A DNA stretch of 64,000 bases. Origin: Klebsiella quasivariicola. Its GTDB lineage: Bacteria; Pseudomonadota; Gammaproteobacteria; Enterobacterales; Enterobacteriaceae. The stretch spans positions 4,526,001-4,590,000 of the forward strand of contig NZ_CP022823.1 of NCBI RefSeq assembly GCF_002269255.1, written 5' to 3'. The notes under the pieces were generated by a model. The model had not been told where the DNA came from, did not search any database, and was given only the letters and a program-made list of their open reading frames with translations. Position 1 is the first letter of the stretch. The number at the start of each line of letters is the position of its first letter. Of this stretch, positions 52,122 to 62,386 are shown piece by piece. A program made the translations under genes and the position numbers.

Positions 52122-54017
52122 TTACATCACCAGGCGGCGAATGTCGCTCAGGGTGTTGTTAATGATGGTAATGAAGCGGGCACCATCAGCACCGTCGATG
52201 ACGCGGTGGTCGAAGGACAGAGAGATCGGCATCATCAGACGCGGAACGAACTCTTTACCATTCCATACCGGCTCCATCGCGGACTTAGACACGCCGAGGA
52301 TGGCCACTTCCGGCGCGTTAACAATCGGCGCGAAGTGGGTAGTCCCCAGGCCGCCGATGCTGGAGATGGTGAAGCAACCGCCCTGCATTTCGCCAGCCGT
52401 CAGCTTGCCATCGCGCGCTTTCTTGGAGATGGTGGTCAGCTCGCGAGACAGCTCGGTGATGCTCTTCTTGTTCACGTCTTTAAAGACCGGAACCACCAGA
52501 CCGTTCGGAGTATCAACCGCCACACCGATGTTGATGTATTTCTTCAGCGTCAGGCGCTGACCATCTTCGGACAGCGAGCTGTTGAAGCGCGGCATCTGCT
52601 CAAGCGCAGCGGCAACCGCTTTCATGATGAAGACCACTGGGGTGAATTTCACGTCCAGTTTACGCTTCTCAGCTTCGGCATTCTGCTGCTTACGGAACGC
52701 TTCCAGATCGGTGATATCGGTTTTGTCGAAGTGGGTAACGTGCGGGATCATCACCCAGTTACGGCTCAGGTTAGCGCCAGAGATTTTCTGGATACGCCCC
52801 AGTTCCACTTCTTCGATTTCGCCAAACTTGCTGAAGTCAACCTTCGGCCATGGCAGCATGCCCGGGATACCGCCGCCTGCGGCAGCCGCCGGTGCGGATT
52901 CAGCGCGTTTAACCGCTTCTTTCACGTAAGCCTGGACGTCTTCGCGCAGGATACGACCTTTACGGCCGGTCCCTTTCACTTTCGCCAGGTTTACGCCGAA
53001 CTCGCGCGCCAGGCGGCGAATCAGCGGCGTCGCGTGAACGTAAGCGTCGTTTTCAGCGAATTCGGTTTTACCTTCTGCTTTCGCAGCCGGTGCCGCGGCA
53101 GGCTTAGCGGCCTGAGTCGGGGCAGCAGCCGGTGCCGGTGCCGCAGCCTGAGCCGGAGCAGGCGCAGCGCCTTCCACTTCGAAGACCATAATCAGGGAAC
53201 CGGTTTTGACTTTATCGCCGGTGCTGATTTTGATCTCTTTAACGGTACCCGCGAACGGCGCCGGCACTTCCATAGACGCTTTGTCGCCTTCGACGGTGAT
53301 CAGGGACTGTTCCGCCGCGACTTTATCGCCAACTTTAACCATCACTTCGGTGACTTCAACTTCGTCGCCGCCGATATCCGGGACGTTAACGTCTTTCACG
53401 CCAGCGGCAGCGGCCGGAGCCGCGGCAGCCGCCGGAGCAGCAGCCTGTGCCGGAGCGGCCGCAGGCGCTTCGCCCGCCACGTCGAATATCATGATCAGGG
53501 AGCCGGTGGAGACTTTATCGCCGGTGTTGATTTTGATCTCTTTCACGGTACCCGCGAACGGCGCCGGGACTTCCATAGAGGCTTTATCGCCTTCTACGGT
53601 GATCAGGGATTGCTCAGCGGCGATGGTGTCGCCTACTTTCACCATGATCTCGGTGACTTCAACTTCATCGCCACCGATATCCGGGACGTGCACTTCTTTC
53701 GCTGCCGCGGCAGCTGCCGGAGCAGCAGCAGCCGGAGCGGCTTCTTTCTTCTCTTCCTGCGCAGGTGCAGCAGCTGCTGCACCGTCGGCGGAATCGAAAA
53801 TCATGATCAGTTTACCGGTCTCGGTTTTGTCGCCGACGGAGACTTTAATCTCTTTCACGACGCCAGCCTGCGGAGACGGCACTTCCATAGAGGCTTTGTC
53901 GCCTTCTACGGTGATCAGCGACTGTTCAGCTTCTACTTTGTCGCCAACTTTGACCAGGATCTCGGTGATTTCAACTTCATCAGCCCCGATGTCCGGTACT
54001 TTGATTTCGATAGCCAT
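52122..54017 (-). CDS. aceF: Dihydrolipoyl acetyltransferase (E2) of pyruvate dehydrogenase
   Basis: This 631-residue core protein has three tandem lipoyl domains, each with the lysine-carrying EGDKASMEVP motif (about residues 41, 145 and 246), joined by Ala/Pro-rich flexible linkers. It has an E3-binding domain (about 330-365) and a catalytic domain with DHRVIDGADG near the C-terminus. It transfers acetyl groups to CoA. aceE lies 14 bases upstream and lpdA downstream. Confidence 0.98.
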   Translation of the reverse strand: MAIEIKVPDIGADEVEITEILVKVGDKVEAEQSLITVEGDKASMEVPSPQAGVVKEIKVSVGDKTETGKLIMIFDSADGAAAAAPAQEEKKEAAPAAAAPAAAAAAKEVHVPDIGGDEVEVTEIMVKVGDTIAAEQSLITVEGDKASMEVPAPFAGTVKEIKINTGDKVSTGSLIMIFDVAGEAPAAAPAQAAAPAAAAAPAAAAGVKDVNVPDIGGDEVEVTEVMVKVGDKVAAEQSLITVEGDKASMEVPAPFAGTVKEIKISTGDKVKTGSLIMVFEVEGAAPAPAQAAAPAPAAAPTQAAKPAAAPAAKAEGKTEFAENDAYVHATPLIRRLAREFGVNLAKVKGTGRKGRILREDVQAYVKEAVKRAESAPAAAAGGGIPGMLPWPKVDFSKFGEIEEVELGRIQKISGANLSRNWVMIPHVTHFDKTDITDLEAFRKQQNAEAEKRKLDVKFTPVVFIMKAVAAALEQMPRFNSSLSEDGQRLTLKKYINIGVAVDTPNGLVVPVFKDVNKKSITELSRELTTISKKARDGKLTAGEMQGGCFTISSIGGLGTTHFAPIVNAPEVAILGVSKSAMEPVWNGKEFVPRLMMPISLSFDHRVIDGADGARFITIINNTLSDIRRLVM

Positions 54018-54031
54018 TATTCTTTTACCTC

Positions 54032-56695
54032 TTACGCCAGACGCGGGTTAACTTTTTCTGCATCGATGTCGAATTTCGCGATAGCGTCAGCCACCACTTT
54101 CTTATCGATTTCACCACGTTTAGCCAGTTCGCCCAGCGCTGCTACGACCACGTAGGAAGCATCAACTTCGAAGTGGTGACGCAGGTTTTCACGGCTGTCG
54201 GAACGACCGAAGCCATCGGTACCCAGTACGCGGTAATCATCAGCCGGTACGTAAGTACGAACCTGCTCGGCGAACAGTTTCATATAGTCAGTGGATGCCA
54301 CTGCCGGAGCGTCGTTCATCACCTGAGCGATATACGGCACGCGCGGGGTTTCCAGCGGGTGCAGCATGTTCCAGCGTTCGCAATCCTGGCCATCACGCGC
54401 CAGTTCGGTGAAGGAGGTGACGCTATACACGTCAGAACCCACGCCGTACTCTTTCGCCAGGATCTGCGCTGCTTCACGCACGTGACGCAGGATAGAACCG
54501 GAGCCCAGCAGCTGAACTTTACCTTTGCTACCTTCGAGGGTTTCGAGTTTGTAGATACCTTTACGGATACCTTCCTCGGCGCCTTCCGGCATGGCCGGCA
54601 TGTGGTAGTTTTCGTTCAGCGTCGTGATGTAGTAGTAAACGTTCTCTTGCGCTTCGCCGTACATACGGACCAGACCATCATGCATGATGACAGCCACTTC
54701 ATAGGCGTACGCCGGGTCGTAAGAGATACAGTTCGGGATAGTCAGTGACTGAATGTGGCTGTGACCATCTTCGTGCTGCAGACCTTCGCCGTTCAGGGTA
54801 GTACGACCGGAAGTCCCGCCAATCAGGAAGCCGCGAGCCTGCTGATCGCCAGCCGCCCAGCACAGATCGCCGATACGCTGGAAGCCGAACATCGAGTAGT
54901 AGATGTAGAACGGGATCATCGGCAGGTTGTTGGTACTGTAAGAGGTCGCTGCAGCCAGCCAGGATGCGCCTGCGCCCAGCTCGTTGATCCCTTCCTGCAG
55001 AATCTGGCCTTTCTCGTCTTCTTTGTAGTAAGCAACCTGCTCACGGTCCTGCGGGGTGTACTGCTGACCGTTCGGGCTGTAAATACCGATCTGACGGAAC
55101 AGACCTTCCATACCGAAAGTACGCGCTTCGTCAGCGATGATCGGCACCAGACGATCTTTGATCGACTTGTTCTTCAGCATCACGTTCAGGGCACGAACGA
55201 AAGCGATAGTGGTGGAAATTTCTTTGTTTTGCTCTTCCAGCAGCGCGCTAAAGTCAGCCAGGGTCGGCAGCTCCAGTTTCTCAGTGAACTTCGGCTGACG
55301 AGTCGGCAGGTAGCCGTTCAGCTTCTCACGTTGCGCATGCAGGTAGGTGTGCTCTTCGGAACCTTCCGGGAAGGTCACGTACGGCAGTTTTTCGAGATCG
55401 GCATCAGCCACCGGCACATTGAAACGATCGCGGACATAGCGAACGCCGTCCATGTTCATTTTCTTAACCTGGTGCGCGATGTTCTTACCTTCAGCGGTAT
55501 CGCCCATACCATAACCTTTGATGGTATGCGCCAGGATCACGGTCGGCTGACCTTTGGTCTCCTGCGCTTTCTTCAGTGCAGCGTAGACTTTCTTCGGATC
55601 GTGACCACCGCGGTTCAGGGCCCAGATCTGCTCATCAGTCCAGTCAGCAACCAGGGCAGCGGTTTCCGGATATTTGCCAAAGAAGTGCTCACGAACGTAA
55701 GCGCCGTCTTTGGATTTGAAGGTCTGGTAGTCGCCGTCAACGGTTTCGTTCATCAGCTGAATCAGCTTACCGCTGGTGTCTTTACGCAGCAGCTCATCCC
55801 AACGACCGCCCCAGATAACCTTGATAACGTTCCAGCCCGCACCGCCAAAGATGCCTTCCAGTTCGTTAATGATTTTACCGTTACCCGTTACCGGGCCGTC
55901 CAGACGCTGCAGGTTGCAGTTGATGACGAAGACCAGGTTATCCAGTTTTTCACGAGTTGCGATGGTGATAGCGCCTTTAGATTCCGGCTCATCCATCTCA
56001 CCGTCGCCGAGGAAGGCGTAAACGGTTTGCGCAGAGGTGTCTTTCAGACCACGGTGTTCCAGATATTTCAGGAACTTAGCCTGATAAATCGCACCCAACG
56101 GCCCCAGACCCATGGATACGGTCGGGAACTGCCAGAACTCCGGCATCAGTTTCGGGTGCGGATAAGAGGACAGACCATTACCGTGAACTTCCTGACGGAA
56201 GTTGTTCATCTGCTCTTCGGTCAGACGGCCTTCCAGGAAGGCACGTGCATATACGCCCGGAGAGATGTGGCCCTGGAAGTAAACCAGATCGCCGCCATCT
56301 TTTTCAGTGCGCGCACGGAAGAAGTGGTTGAAGCAGACTTCGTAGAAAGTCGCAGAAGACTGATAGGACGCCATGTGGCCGCCCAGTTCAAGATCTTTTT
56401 TCGATGCGCGCAGAACGGTCATGATGGCGTTCCAGCGAATCGCAGAACGAATACGACGTTCCAGATCCAGATTGCCCGGGTATTCCGGTTCATCTTCAAC
56501 GGCAATAGTGTTGACGTAGTTGCCGGCGGAAGAGCCTGCCGCAACCTTCACTCCGCCTTTACGGGCTTCAGAAAGGAGTTGGTCAATCAGATACTGAGCG
56601 CGCTCAACACCTTCTTCACGGATGACCGATTCGATCGCCTGTAGCCAGTCGCGAGTTTCGATCGGATCCACGTCATTGTGTAAACGTTCTGACAT
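54032..56695 (-). CDS. aceE: Pyruvate dehydrogenase E1
   Basis: This 887-residue thiamine-diphosphate enzyme decarboxylates pyruvate and acetylates the lipoyl groups of AceF. The ThDP motif GDGEMDEPES and a downstream VINCNLQ are present. It is almost identical to E. coli AceE. It is the second gene of the pdhR-aceE-aceF-lpdA operon, 136 bases after pdhR. Confidence 0.98.
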   Translation of the reverse strand: MSERLHNDVDPIETRDWLQAIESVIREEGVERAQYLIDQLLSEARKGGVKVAAGSSAGNYVNTIAVEDEPEYPGNLDLERRIRSAIRWNAIMTVLRASKKDLELGGHMASYQSSATFYEVCFNHFFRARTEKDGGDLVYFQGHISPGVYARAFLEGRLTEEQMNNFRQEVHGNGLSSYPHPKLMPEFWQFPTVSMGLGPLGAIYQAKFLKYLEHRGLKDTSAQTVYAFLGDGEMDEPESKGAITIATREKLDNLVFVINCNLQRLDGPVTGNGKIINELEGIFGGAGWNVIKVIWGGRWDELLRKDTSGKLIQLMNETVDGDYQTFKSKDGAYVREHFFGKYPETAALVADWTDEQIWALNRGGHDPKKVYAALKKAQETKGQPTVILAHTIKGYGMGDTAEGKNIAHQVKKMNMDGVRYVRDRFNVPVADADLEKLPYVTFPEGSEEHTYLHAQREKLNGYLPTRQPKFTEKLELPTLADFSALLEEQNKEISTTIAFVRALNVMLKNKSIKDRLVPIIADEARTFGMEGLFRQIGIYSPNGQQYTPQDREQVAYYKEDEKGQILQEGINELGAGASWLAAATSYSTNNLPMIPFYIYYSMFGFQRIGDLCWAAGDQQARGFLIGGTSGRTTLNGEGLQHEDGHSHIQSLTIPNCISYDPAYAYEVAVIMHDGLVRMYGEAQENVYYYITTLNENYHMPAMPEGAEEGIRKGIYKLETLEGSKGKVQLLGSGSILRHVREAAQILAKEYGVGSDVYSVTSFTELARDGQDCERWNMLHPLETPRVPYIAQVMNDAPAVASTDYMKLFAEQVRTYVPADDYRVLGTDGFGRSDSRENLRHHFEVDASYVVVAALGELAKRGEIDKKVVADAIAKFDIDAEKVNPRLA

Positions 56696-56831
56696 GGGGG
56701 TATTCCTTATCTATCTAATCGTTGATTAATCTGGAACCTGTCCCATTGAACTCTGTGTTCTTCACGCTGGAACAACCCAAAATTCAATAAGACAGGTTCT
56801 GCGTTTAGTTGCCGCGCTCTAAAAATGGCGC

Positions 56832-57611
56832 TTAAGAACCGGAGTTCTCGTCCTTTCGTTGCTGTAAACGACGCAGTGAACGCTCTCGACGGCTCTGCTC
56901 ACGGCTACGATCCAGCAAAATTTCCTCAATGAACGCCAGGTGACGGTGCGACGCCTCACGCGCCTGCTCCGGCTCCCCGGCCATTATCGCCTCGAAAATA
57001 CGAGTACGATGGTTGCTGACCAACGGGAGCATTTCCCGGCGGGCATACAGCAATTCAAAGTTCTGACGAACGTTCTGTGCCAGCATCGGCTCCATACACC
57101 TTAGCAGATGGAGCAACACCACATTGTGTGCCGCCTCGGTGACGGCGATTTGATACTGGACGACGGCGCCGGACTCGGCGTCGAGGTCGCCGGACTGTTG
57201 GGCCCGTTCAATAGCCTGATGCAGCTCGCGGATACGATCGCGGTCTTCATCGTTGCTACGCAGCGCCGCGTAATAGGCTGCAATGCCTTCCAGCGCGTGA
57301 CGGGTCTCAAGCAGATCGAATTGGGATTCAGGGTGATCGGACAGCAGCTCGACCAGCGGATCGCTGAAGCTCTGCCATAGGCGGCTCTGAACAAACGTTC
57401 CACCTCCCTGACGACGAAGCAACAAGCCCTTGGCTTCGAGGCGTTGAATCGCCTCACGTAGCGAGGGGCGGGAAACATCGAACTGTTTAGCCAGTTCGCG
57501 TTCAGGCGGGAGTTTTTCACCGGGGCGCAATGTCCCCTCAAGGATCAGAAACTCCAGCTGCTGCTCTATCACATCGGATAATTTTGGTTGGCGGATTTTG
57601 CTGTAGGCCAT
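56832..57611 (-). CDS. pdhR: Pyruvate-responsive GntR/FadR-family repressor
   Basis: This 259-residue repressor represses the pdh operon and respiratory genes until pyruvate releases it. The winged HTH contains LPPERELAKQFDVSRPSLRE (residues 34-53), and the C-terminal part is the FadR-type ligand domain with conserved histidines. The ATG at 57611 gives MAYSKIRQPKL as in E. coli; upstream in-frame starts run into the operator. A PdhR box lies 32 bases upstream. Confidence 0.97.
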   Translation of the reverse strand: MAYSKIRQPKLSDVIEQQLEFLILEGTLRPGEKLPPERELAKQFDVSRPSLREAIQRLEAKGLLLRRQGGGTFVQSRLWQSFSDPLVELLSDHPESQFDLLETRHALEGIAAYYAALRSNDEDRDRIRELHQAIERAQQSGDLDAESGAVVQYQIAVTEAAHNVVLLHLLRCMEPMLAQNVRQNFELLYARREMLPLVSNHRTRIFEAIMAGEPEQAREASHRHLAFIEEILLDRSREQSRRERSLRRLQQRKDENSGS

Positions 57612-57642
57612 ATTCCCTGTCTCTGCCATTAGCCCGGAGTCA

Positions 57643-57657
57643 ATTGGTCTTACCAAT
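57643..57657. promoter_or_regulatory. PdhR operator
   Basis: ATTGGTCTTACCAAT is a perfect PdhR box (ATTGGT-N3-ACCAAT) just upstream of pdhR, consistent with autoregulation of the operon. Confidence 0.93.
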
Positions 57658-58253
57658 TTAAAGTTCGTAGCGCTAAAGTAACAAAGTATTCACCTTCTGT
57701 CCATACAGGTTTTGATTGAAATCAGTAAACCACGGACATTTTAACAACCTTACAGAAATAACATTTCAGAAATGTAACCTTGCACAAATGTTACGTTTAC
57801 TCATAAAGAGGTAGCGTTAACTTAATAGAAACGAAAAATTACGCTTTCTGAACCGATTCAACTCTGCAATATACGAATAAAAAATCAAACAAAATGAATA
57901 AATAGACAGCACAGGACATGCATGTGAATATGACAAATTGTGACTATTGATGTCTTTTTAGACACTTCGTCATCATCCCTTCATAAAGCAGGTGCATTCA
58001 AACGCGCTTACCACTATTCTCCCTGAGACGAAAGGCCTTTTTCTGAATTAACGCCTAGCCTTCCGTAAACAAAACAATACAGAAACGGAAGTCGCAAAAT
58101 ACACAAACACAACAATATGTGCGCGACATCACTCGGGTAAAAAGCGGGCCACAGCGCCCAAATTTTCGCTGGCTATGCTTTCTGCAGGGACAGCAGTGAA
58201 GCAGCAACCTGACGGATGACGTACACAAAAAATAACCACACACGAGGTTTCAT
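57658..58253. other. pdhR-aroP divergent intergenic region
   Basis: These 596 bases hold no gene I can support. The first half is AT-rich and contains overlapping dyads, TTACA to TGTAA at about 57748-57779 and ATGTAAC to GTTACGT at about 57773-57797, which are candidate TyrR-type or other operators for aroP. The aroP ribosome-binding site (GAGG) is at the right end. Confidence 0.4.
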
Positions 58254-59624
58254 ATGGAAGGTCAACAGCACGGCGATCGGCTGAAGCGCGGCCTGAAAAA
58301 CCGCCACATTCAGCTCATCGCGCTGGGCGGGGCTATCGGCACCGGCCTGTTTCTGGGGAGCGCGTCCGTCATTCAGTCCGCCGGCCCGGGTATCATTCTT
58401 GGTTACGCTATCGCCGGCTTTATCGCTTTTCTGATCATGCGTCAGCTGGGTGAAATGGTGGTGGAGGAGCCGGTAGCCGGCTCGTTTAGCCACTTCGCAT
58501 ATAAATACTGGGGCGGCTTTGCCGGCTTCGCTTCCGGCTGGAACTACTGGGTGCTGTATGTCCTGGTGGCCATGGCGGAACTGACCGCTGTGGGCAAATA
58601 TATCCAGTTCTGGTGGCCCGAAATCCCGACCTGGGCCTCGGCGGCGGTCTTCTTCATCGCTATCAACGCCATTAACCTGACCAACGTGAAAGTGTTCGGT
58701 GAAATGGAGTTCTGGTTCGCGATTATCAAAGTAGTCGCCGTGGTGGCAATGATTCTGTTCGGTGGCTGGCTGCTGTTCAGCGGCAACGGCGGCCCGCAGG
58801 CGACGGTACGTAACCTGTGGGACCAGGGTGGCTTCCTGCCGCACGGCTTTACCGGTCTGGTGATGATGATGGCGATCATCATGTTCTCCTTCGGCGGTCT
58901 GGAGCTGGTGGGCATCACCGCCGCGGAAGCGGATAACCCGGAGCAAAGCATTCCGAAAGCCACCAACCAGGTTATCTACCGTATCCTGATCTTCTACGTT
59001 GGCTCACTGGCGGTGCTGCTCTCTCTGCTGCCGTGGACCCGCGTGACCGCAGACACCAGCCCGTTCGTCCTCATCTTCCATGAACTTGGCGATACGCTGG
59101 TGGCTAACGCCCTCAACGTAGTGGTGCTGACGGCCGCTTTGTCGGTTTACAACAGCTGCGTCTACTGCAACAGCCGGATGCTGTTCGGCCTTGCCCAACA
59201 GGGTAACGCGCCGAAAGCGCTGCTCAGTGTCGACAAACGCGGCGTGCCGGTGAATACCATTCTCGTCTCTGCCCTGGTCACCGCGCTGTGCGTGCTGATC
59301 AACTATATGGCGCCGGAGTCCGCTTTTGGTCTGCTGATGGCGCTGGTGGTCTCCGCTCTGGTGATCAACTGGGCGATGATTAGCCTGGCGCATATCAAAT
59401 TCCGTCGCGCCAAGCAGCAGCAGGGCGTCGTCACGCGCTTCCCGGCGCTCTTCTACCCGCTGGGCAACTGGCTGTGCCTGCTGTTTATGGCGGCGGTGCT
59501 GGTGATTATGCTGATGACCCCGGGGATGGCGATTTCCGTCTGGCTGATCCCGGTCTGGATCGCGGTGCTGGGCGTGGGCTATTTGTTTAAACAGAAAGCC
59601 GCCGCCACCATAAAAGCACAATAA
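58254..59624 (+). CDS. aroP: Aromatic amino acid permease
   Basis: This 456-residue APC-family transporter has twelve membrane segments and imports phenylalanine, tyrosine and tryptophan. The family signature IALGGAIGTGLFLGS is at the N-terminus. It is close to E. coli AroP throughout and occupies the same position, divergent from pdhR. In E. coli it is repressed by TyrR. Confidence 0.95.
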   Translation: MEGQQHGDRLKRGLKNRHIQLIALGGAIGTGLFLGSASVIQSAGPGIILGYAIAGFIAFLIMRQLGEMVVEEPVAGSFSHFAYKYWGGFAGFASGWNYWVLYVLVAMAELTAVGKYIQFWWPEIPTWASAAVFFIAINAINLTNVKVFGEMEFWFAIIKVVAVVAMILFGGWLLFSGNGGPQATVRNLWDQGGFLPHGFTGLVMMMAIIMFSFGGLELVGITAAEADNPEQSIPKATNQVIYRILIFYVGSLAVLLSLLPWTRVTADTSPFVLIFHELGDTLVANALNVVVLTAALSVYNSCVYCNSRMLFGLAQQGNAPKALLSVDKRGVPVNTILVSALVTALCVLINYMAPESAFGLLMALVVSALVINWAMISLAHIKFRRAKQQQGVVTRFPALFYPLGNWLCLLFMAAVLVIMLMTPGMAISVWLIPVWIAVLGVGYLFKQKAAATIKAQ

Positions 59625-59808
59625 TACATCTCATCAATAGCGCTCTTTGCTCTGCGTCTGCTTGTGAATAACGGGCGCAGAGCATTGTTATCTGCTTCAC
59701 ACTTTCCTCTCCATAGCTGTTTTATCCATATCGTCAACGAGTTACTGCAACGTATTTCCCTCCATAGCAGCCAATAATTCTCTCCATACTGCAACGGAGA
59801 GACCGCAC

Positions 59809-61215
59809 ATGGCAGACAACAAATTATCTATAAAAGAGAAGATTGGTTACGGGATGGGGGATGCCGGATGCAATATTATCTTTGGCGCCATCATGCTGTT
59901 TGTGAACTATTTTTATACCGATATTTTCGGCCTGGCGCCGGCGCTGGTGGGCGTATTACTGCTGTCAGTGCGCGTTATCGACGCGGTGACCGACCCGATT
60001 ATGGGCGCCCTTGCCGATCGCACCCGCAGTAAATATGGCCGCTTTCGTCCATGGCTGCTGTGGATTGCCTTCCCCTACGCCCTGTTTAGCGTGCTAATGT
60101 TCACCACCCCTGAGTGGACCTACAACAGCAAAGTTATCTATGCGTTTGTCACCTACTTTCTGCTGTCGGTGACCTATACCGCGATTAATATCCCTTACTG
60201 CTCGCTGGGAACGGTGATGACCGCAGACCCGAAAGAGCGCGTGGCCTGCCAGTCCTATCGTTTTGTCATGGTGGGTATCGCCACGCTGCTACTGTCATTG
60301 ACGCTGCTGCCCATGGCCGACTGGTTTGGCGGTGCCGATAAAGCGAAGGGCTATCAGATGGCGATGACCGTACTGGCCTTTATCGGTATGTGCATGTTTT
60401 TATTCTGCTTCGCCACCGTGCGTGAACGCATACACCCGGCGGTACAAACCAATGACGAGCTGAAGAAAGACCTCAAAGATGTGTGGAAAAATGACCAGTG
60501 GGTGCGCATCCTGCTGCTCACGCTGTGTAACGTTTGCCCGGGCTTTATCCGCATGGCCGCCACGATGTACTACATTACCTGGGTAATGGGACAAAGCACC
60601 CATTTTGCCACCCTGTTTATCAGCCTCGGCGTGGTCGGGATGATGATTGGCAGCATGCTGGCGAAAGTCCTCACCGACCGCTGGTGCAAGCTACAGGTCT
60701 TCTTCTGGACCAACATCGTGCTGGCGATCTTCTCCTGCGCCTTCTATTTCTTCAATCCGCACGCCACCACGTTGATTATGGTGCTCTACTTCCTGCTCAA
60801 TATCCTGCATCAGATCCCTTCCCCGCTGCACTGGTCGCTGATGTCCGACGTTGACGACTATGGCGAGTGGAAAACCGGTAAGCGCATCACCGGTATCAGC
60901 TTCTCCGGCAATCTGTTCTTCCTCAAGGTCGGCCTGGCGGTCGCCGGAGCGATGGTCGGTTTCCTGCTGTCATGGTATGGCTACGATGCTGGCGCGAAAG
61001 CACAAAGCGCCTCCGCGCTGAACGGTATCGTGCTGCTGTTCTCGGTCATCCCCGGCGTCGGCTATCTGATCACCGCCGGCGTGGTACGCCTGCTCAAGGT
61101 TGACCGCACCCTGATGCGCCAGATTCAAAGTGATTTAGAGAAGCGCCGCAGCAACTACAGCGAGCTGAACGAATACCAGGAACTGAAAACCAGTGAACAC
61201 GTAAGGAAAGCCTGA
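59809..61215 (+). CDS. GPH-family glycoside:cation symporter
   Basis: This 468-residue transporter has twelve membrane segments and belongs to the glycoside-pentoside-hexuronide family, near XynP, YicJ and YagG. The family motif RVIDAVTDPIMGALADRTRS is at residues 50-70. Its stop overlaps the start of a GH43 glycosidase, so the pair probably imports and cleaves an arabinoside or xyloside. The real substrate is not shown by the sequence, and no regulator gene is adjacent. Confidence 0.85.
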   Translation: MADNKLSIKEKIGYGMGDAGCNIIFGAIMLFVNYFYTDIFGLAPALVGVLLLSVRVIDAVTDPIMGALADRTRSKYGRFRPWLLWIAFPYALFSVLMFTTPEWTYNSKVIYAFVTYFLLSVTYTAINIPYCSLGTVMTADPKERVACQSYRFVMVGIATLLLSLTLLPMADWFGGADKAKGYQMAMTVLAFIGMCMFLFCFATVRERIHPAVQTNDELKKDLKDVWKNDQWVRILLLTLCNVCPGFIRMAATMYYITWVMGQSTHFATLFISLGVVGMMIGSMLAKVLTDRWCKLQVFFWTNIVLAIFSCAFYFFNPHATTLIMVLYFLLNILHQIPSPLHWSLMSDVDDYGEWKTGKRITGISFSGNLFFLKVGLAVAGAMVGFLLSWYGYDAGAKAQSASALNGIVLLFSVIPGVGYLITAGVVRLLKVDRTLMRQIQSDLEKRRSNYSELNEYQELKTSEHVRKA

Positions 61216-62165
61216 TGAACAACTGGCCAAACCCGTTTATTGAACAGCGCGCAGACCCCTTTATTCTGCGCCACCTTAATCACTACTACTTTATTGCCTC
61301 GGTCCCGGAATATGACCGGCTGGAGATCCGGCGCGCGGCAACCCTTGAAGGATTGCGCGATGCTGAGCCGGTGGTGGTCTGGCACGCGCCGCAAAGCGGG
61401 CCGATGAGCCAGCTGATTTGGGCGCCGGAGCTGCACGAAATAGACGGTAAGTGGTATATCTATTTTGCCGCCACCCATACTCACGATTTGGATGCGCTGG
61501 GGATGTTCCAGCATCGCATGTTCGTTCTCGAGTGTGCTGACAGCGATCCGCTAACCGGCCGCTGGCAGGAAAAAGGCCAGGTCGTCACGCCTTTCGATAC
61601 CTTCGCCCTCGATGCCACCACCTTTACCCATCAGGGGAAACGCTGGTATCTGTGGGCGCAAAAATCCCCGCATATCGAAGGCAACTCAAACCTGTATCTC
61701 GCCGAAATGGCTAATCCGTGGACGCTAAAAGGCGAGCCGGTCATGCTGAGCAAGCCGGAGTTCGACTGGGAGTGCCAGGGATTTAAGGTCAACGAAGGTC
61801 CCGCGGTGCTGGTGCATGGCGATAAGCTGTTCATCAGCTATTCCGCCAGCGCTACCGATGAAAACTACTGCATGGGGTTACTCTGGATCGATCTGCAGGC
61901 CGATCCGCTGCAGCCGACGAACTGGCATAAAGCCCCGCAGCCGGTCTTTCGTACCAGCTATGAAAACCGCCAGTATGGCCCGGGTCATAATAGTTTTACC
62001 CAAACGCCGGAAGGAGAAGATGTGCTGGTGTATCACGCGCGGAATTACACCGAGATAGAAGGCGATCCGCTGTATGACCCCAATCGCCACACGCGGTTAA
62101 AACTGGTCAACTGGCGGGAAGACGGGATGCCCGACTTCGGTATTCCACCAGCGGATACGCTGTAG
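61215..62165 (+). CDS. Glycoside hydrolase family 43 enzyme
   Basis: This 316-residue protein has a five-bladed propeller GH43 pattern: RADPFIL (catalytic base Asp14), WAPELH, LDATTF (pKa-modulating Asp) and VNEGPAVL (general acid Glu). There is no signal peptide, so it acts in the cytoplasm on sugars brought in by the upstream symporter. Family members are arabinofuranosidases or beta-xylosidases; the sequence resembles the arabinofuranosidase group more, but I cannot decide. Confidence 0.85.
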   Translation: MNNWPNPFIEQRADPFILRHLNHYYFIASVPEYDRLEIRRAATLEGLRDAEPVVVWHAPQSGPMSQLIWAPELHEIDGKWYIYFAATHTHDLDALGMFQHRMFVLECADSDPLTGRWQEKGQVVTPFDTFALDATTFTHQGKRWYLWAQKSPHIEGNSNLYLAEMANPWTLKGEPVMLSKPEFDWECQGFKVNEGPAVLVHGDKLFISYSASATDENYCMGLLWIDLQADPLQPTNWHKAPQPVFRTSYENRQYGPGHNSFTQTPEGEDVLVYHARNYTEIEGDPLYDPNRHTRLKLVNWREDGMPDFGIPPADTL

Positions 62166-62202
62166 CGATTCGGTATATGACCCGCTAGCGCAGGTTCTGC
62201 AG

Positions 62203-62332
62203 GCCGGGTCAGGCGAAGCCGCCACCCGGCAATATGACGGGCACGGCGTCTGATATCTCGCCCGGCGGCGCTGTTGCCTGCCGGGCCTGCGTGGTGTGAG
62301 CCCCAGGCCGGATAAACGCAGCGCTATCCGGC
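62203..62332. repeat. Three REP-type palindromes between the GH43 gene and ampE
   Basis: Stems lie at 62203-62230 (GCCGGGT to ACCCGGC), 62260-62286 (GCCCGGCGGCGC to GCCTGCCGGGC) and 62307-62332 (GCCGGATA to TATCCGGC). They form a BIME-like cluster between converging genes. Confidence 0.8.
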
Positions 62333-62386
62333 AAGCAAAGTCCCGCTGGTACATGTACTGTGGCTGGCAGAAGCGGGCTCAGGCCG

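Noticed and set aside
52053..54155. A 700-residue plus-strand frame opposite aceF, and a similar 629-residue one opposite aceE
   Set aside because: These are long antisense frames produced by the codon bias of highly expressed genes; they have no domain signals.
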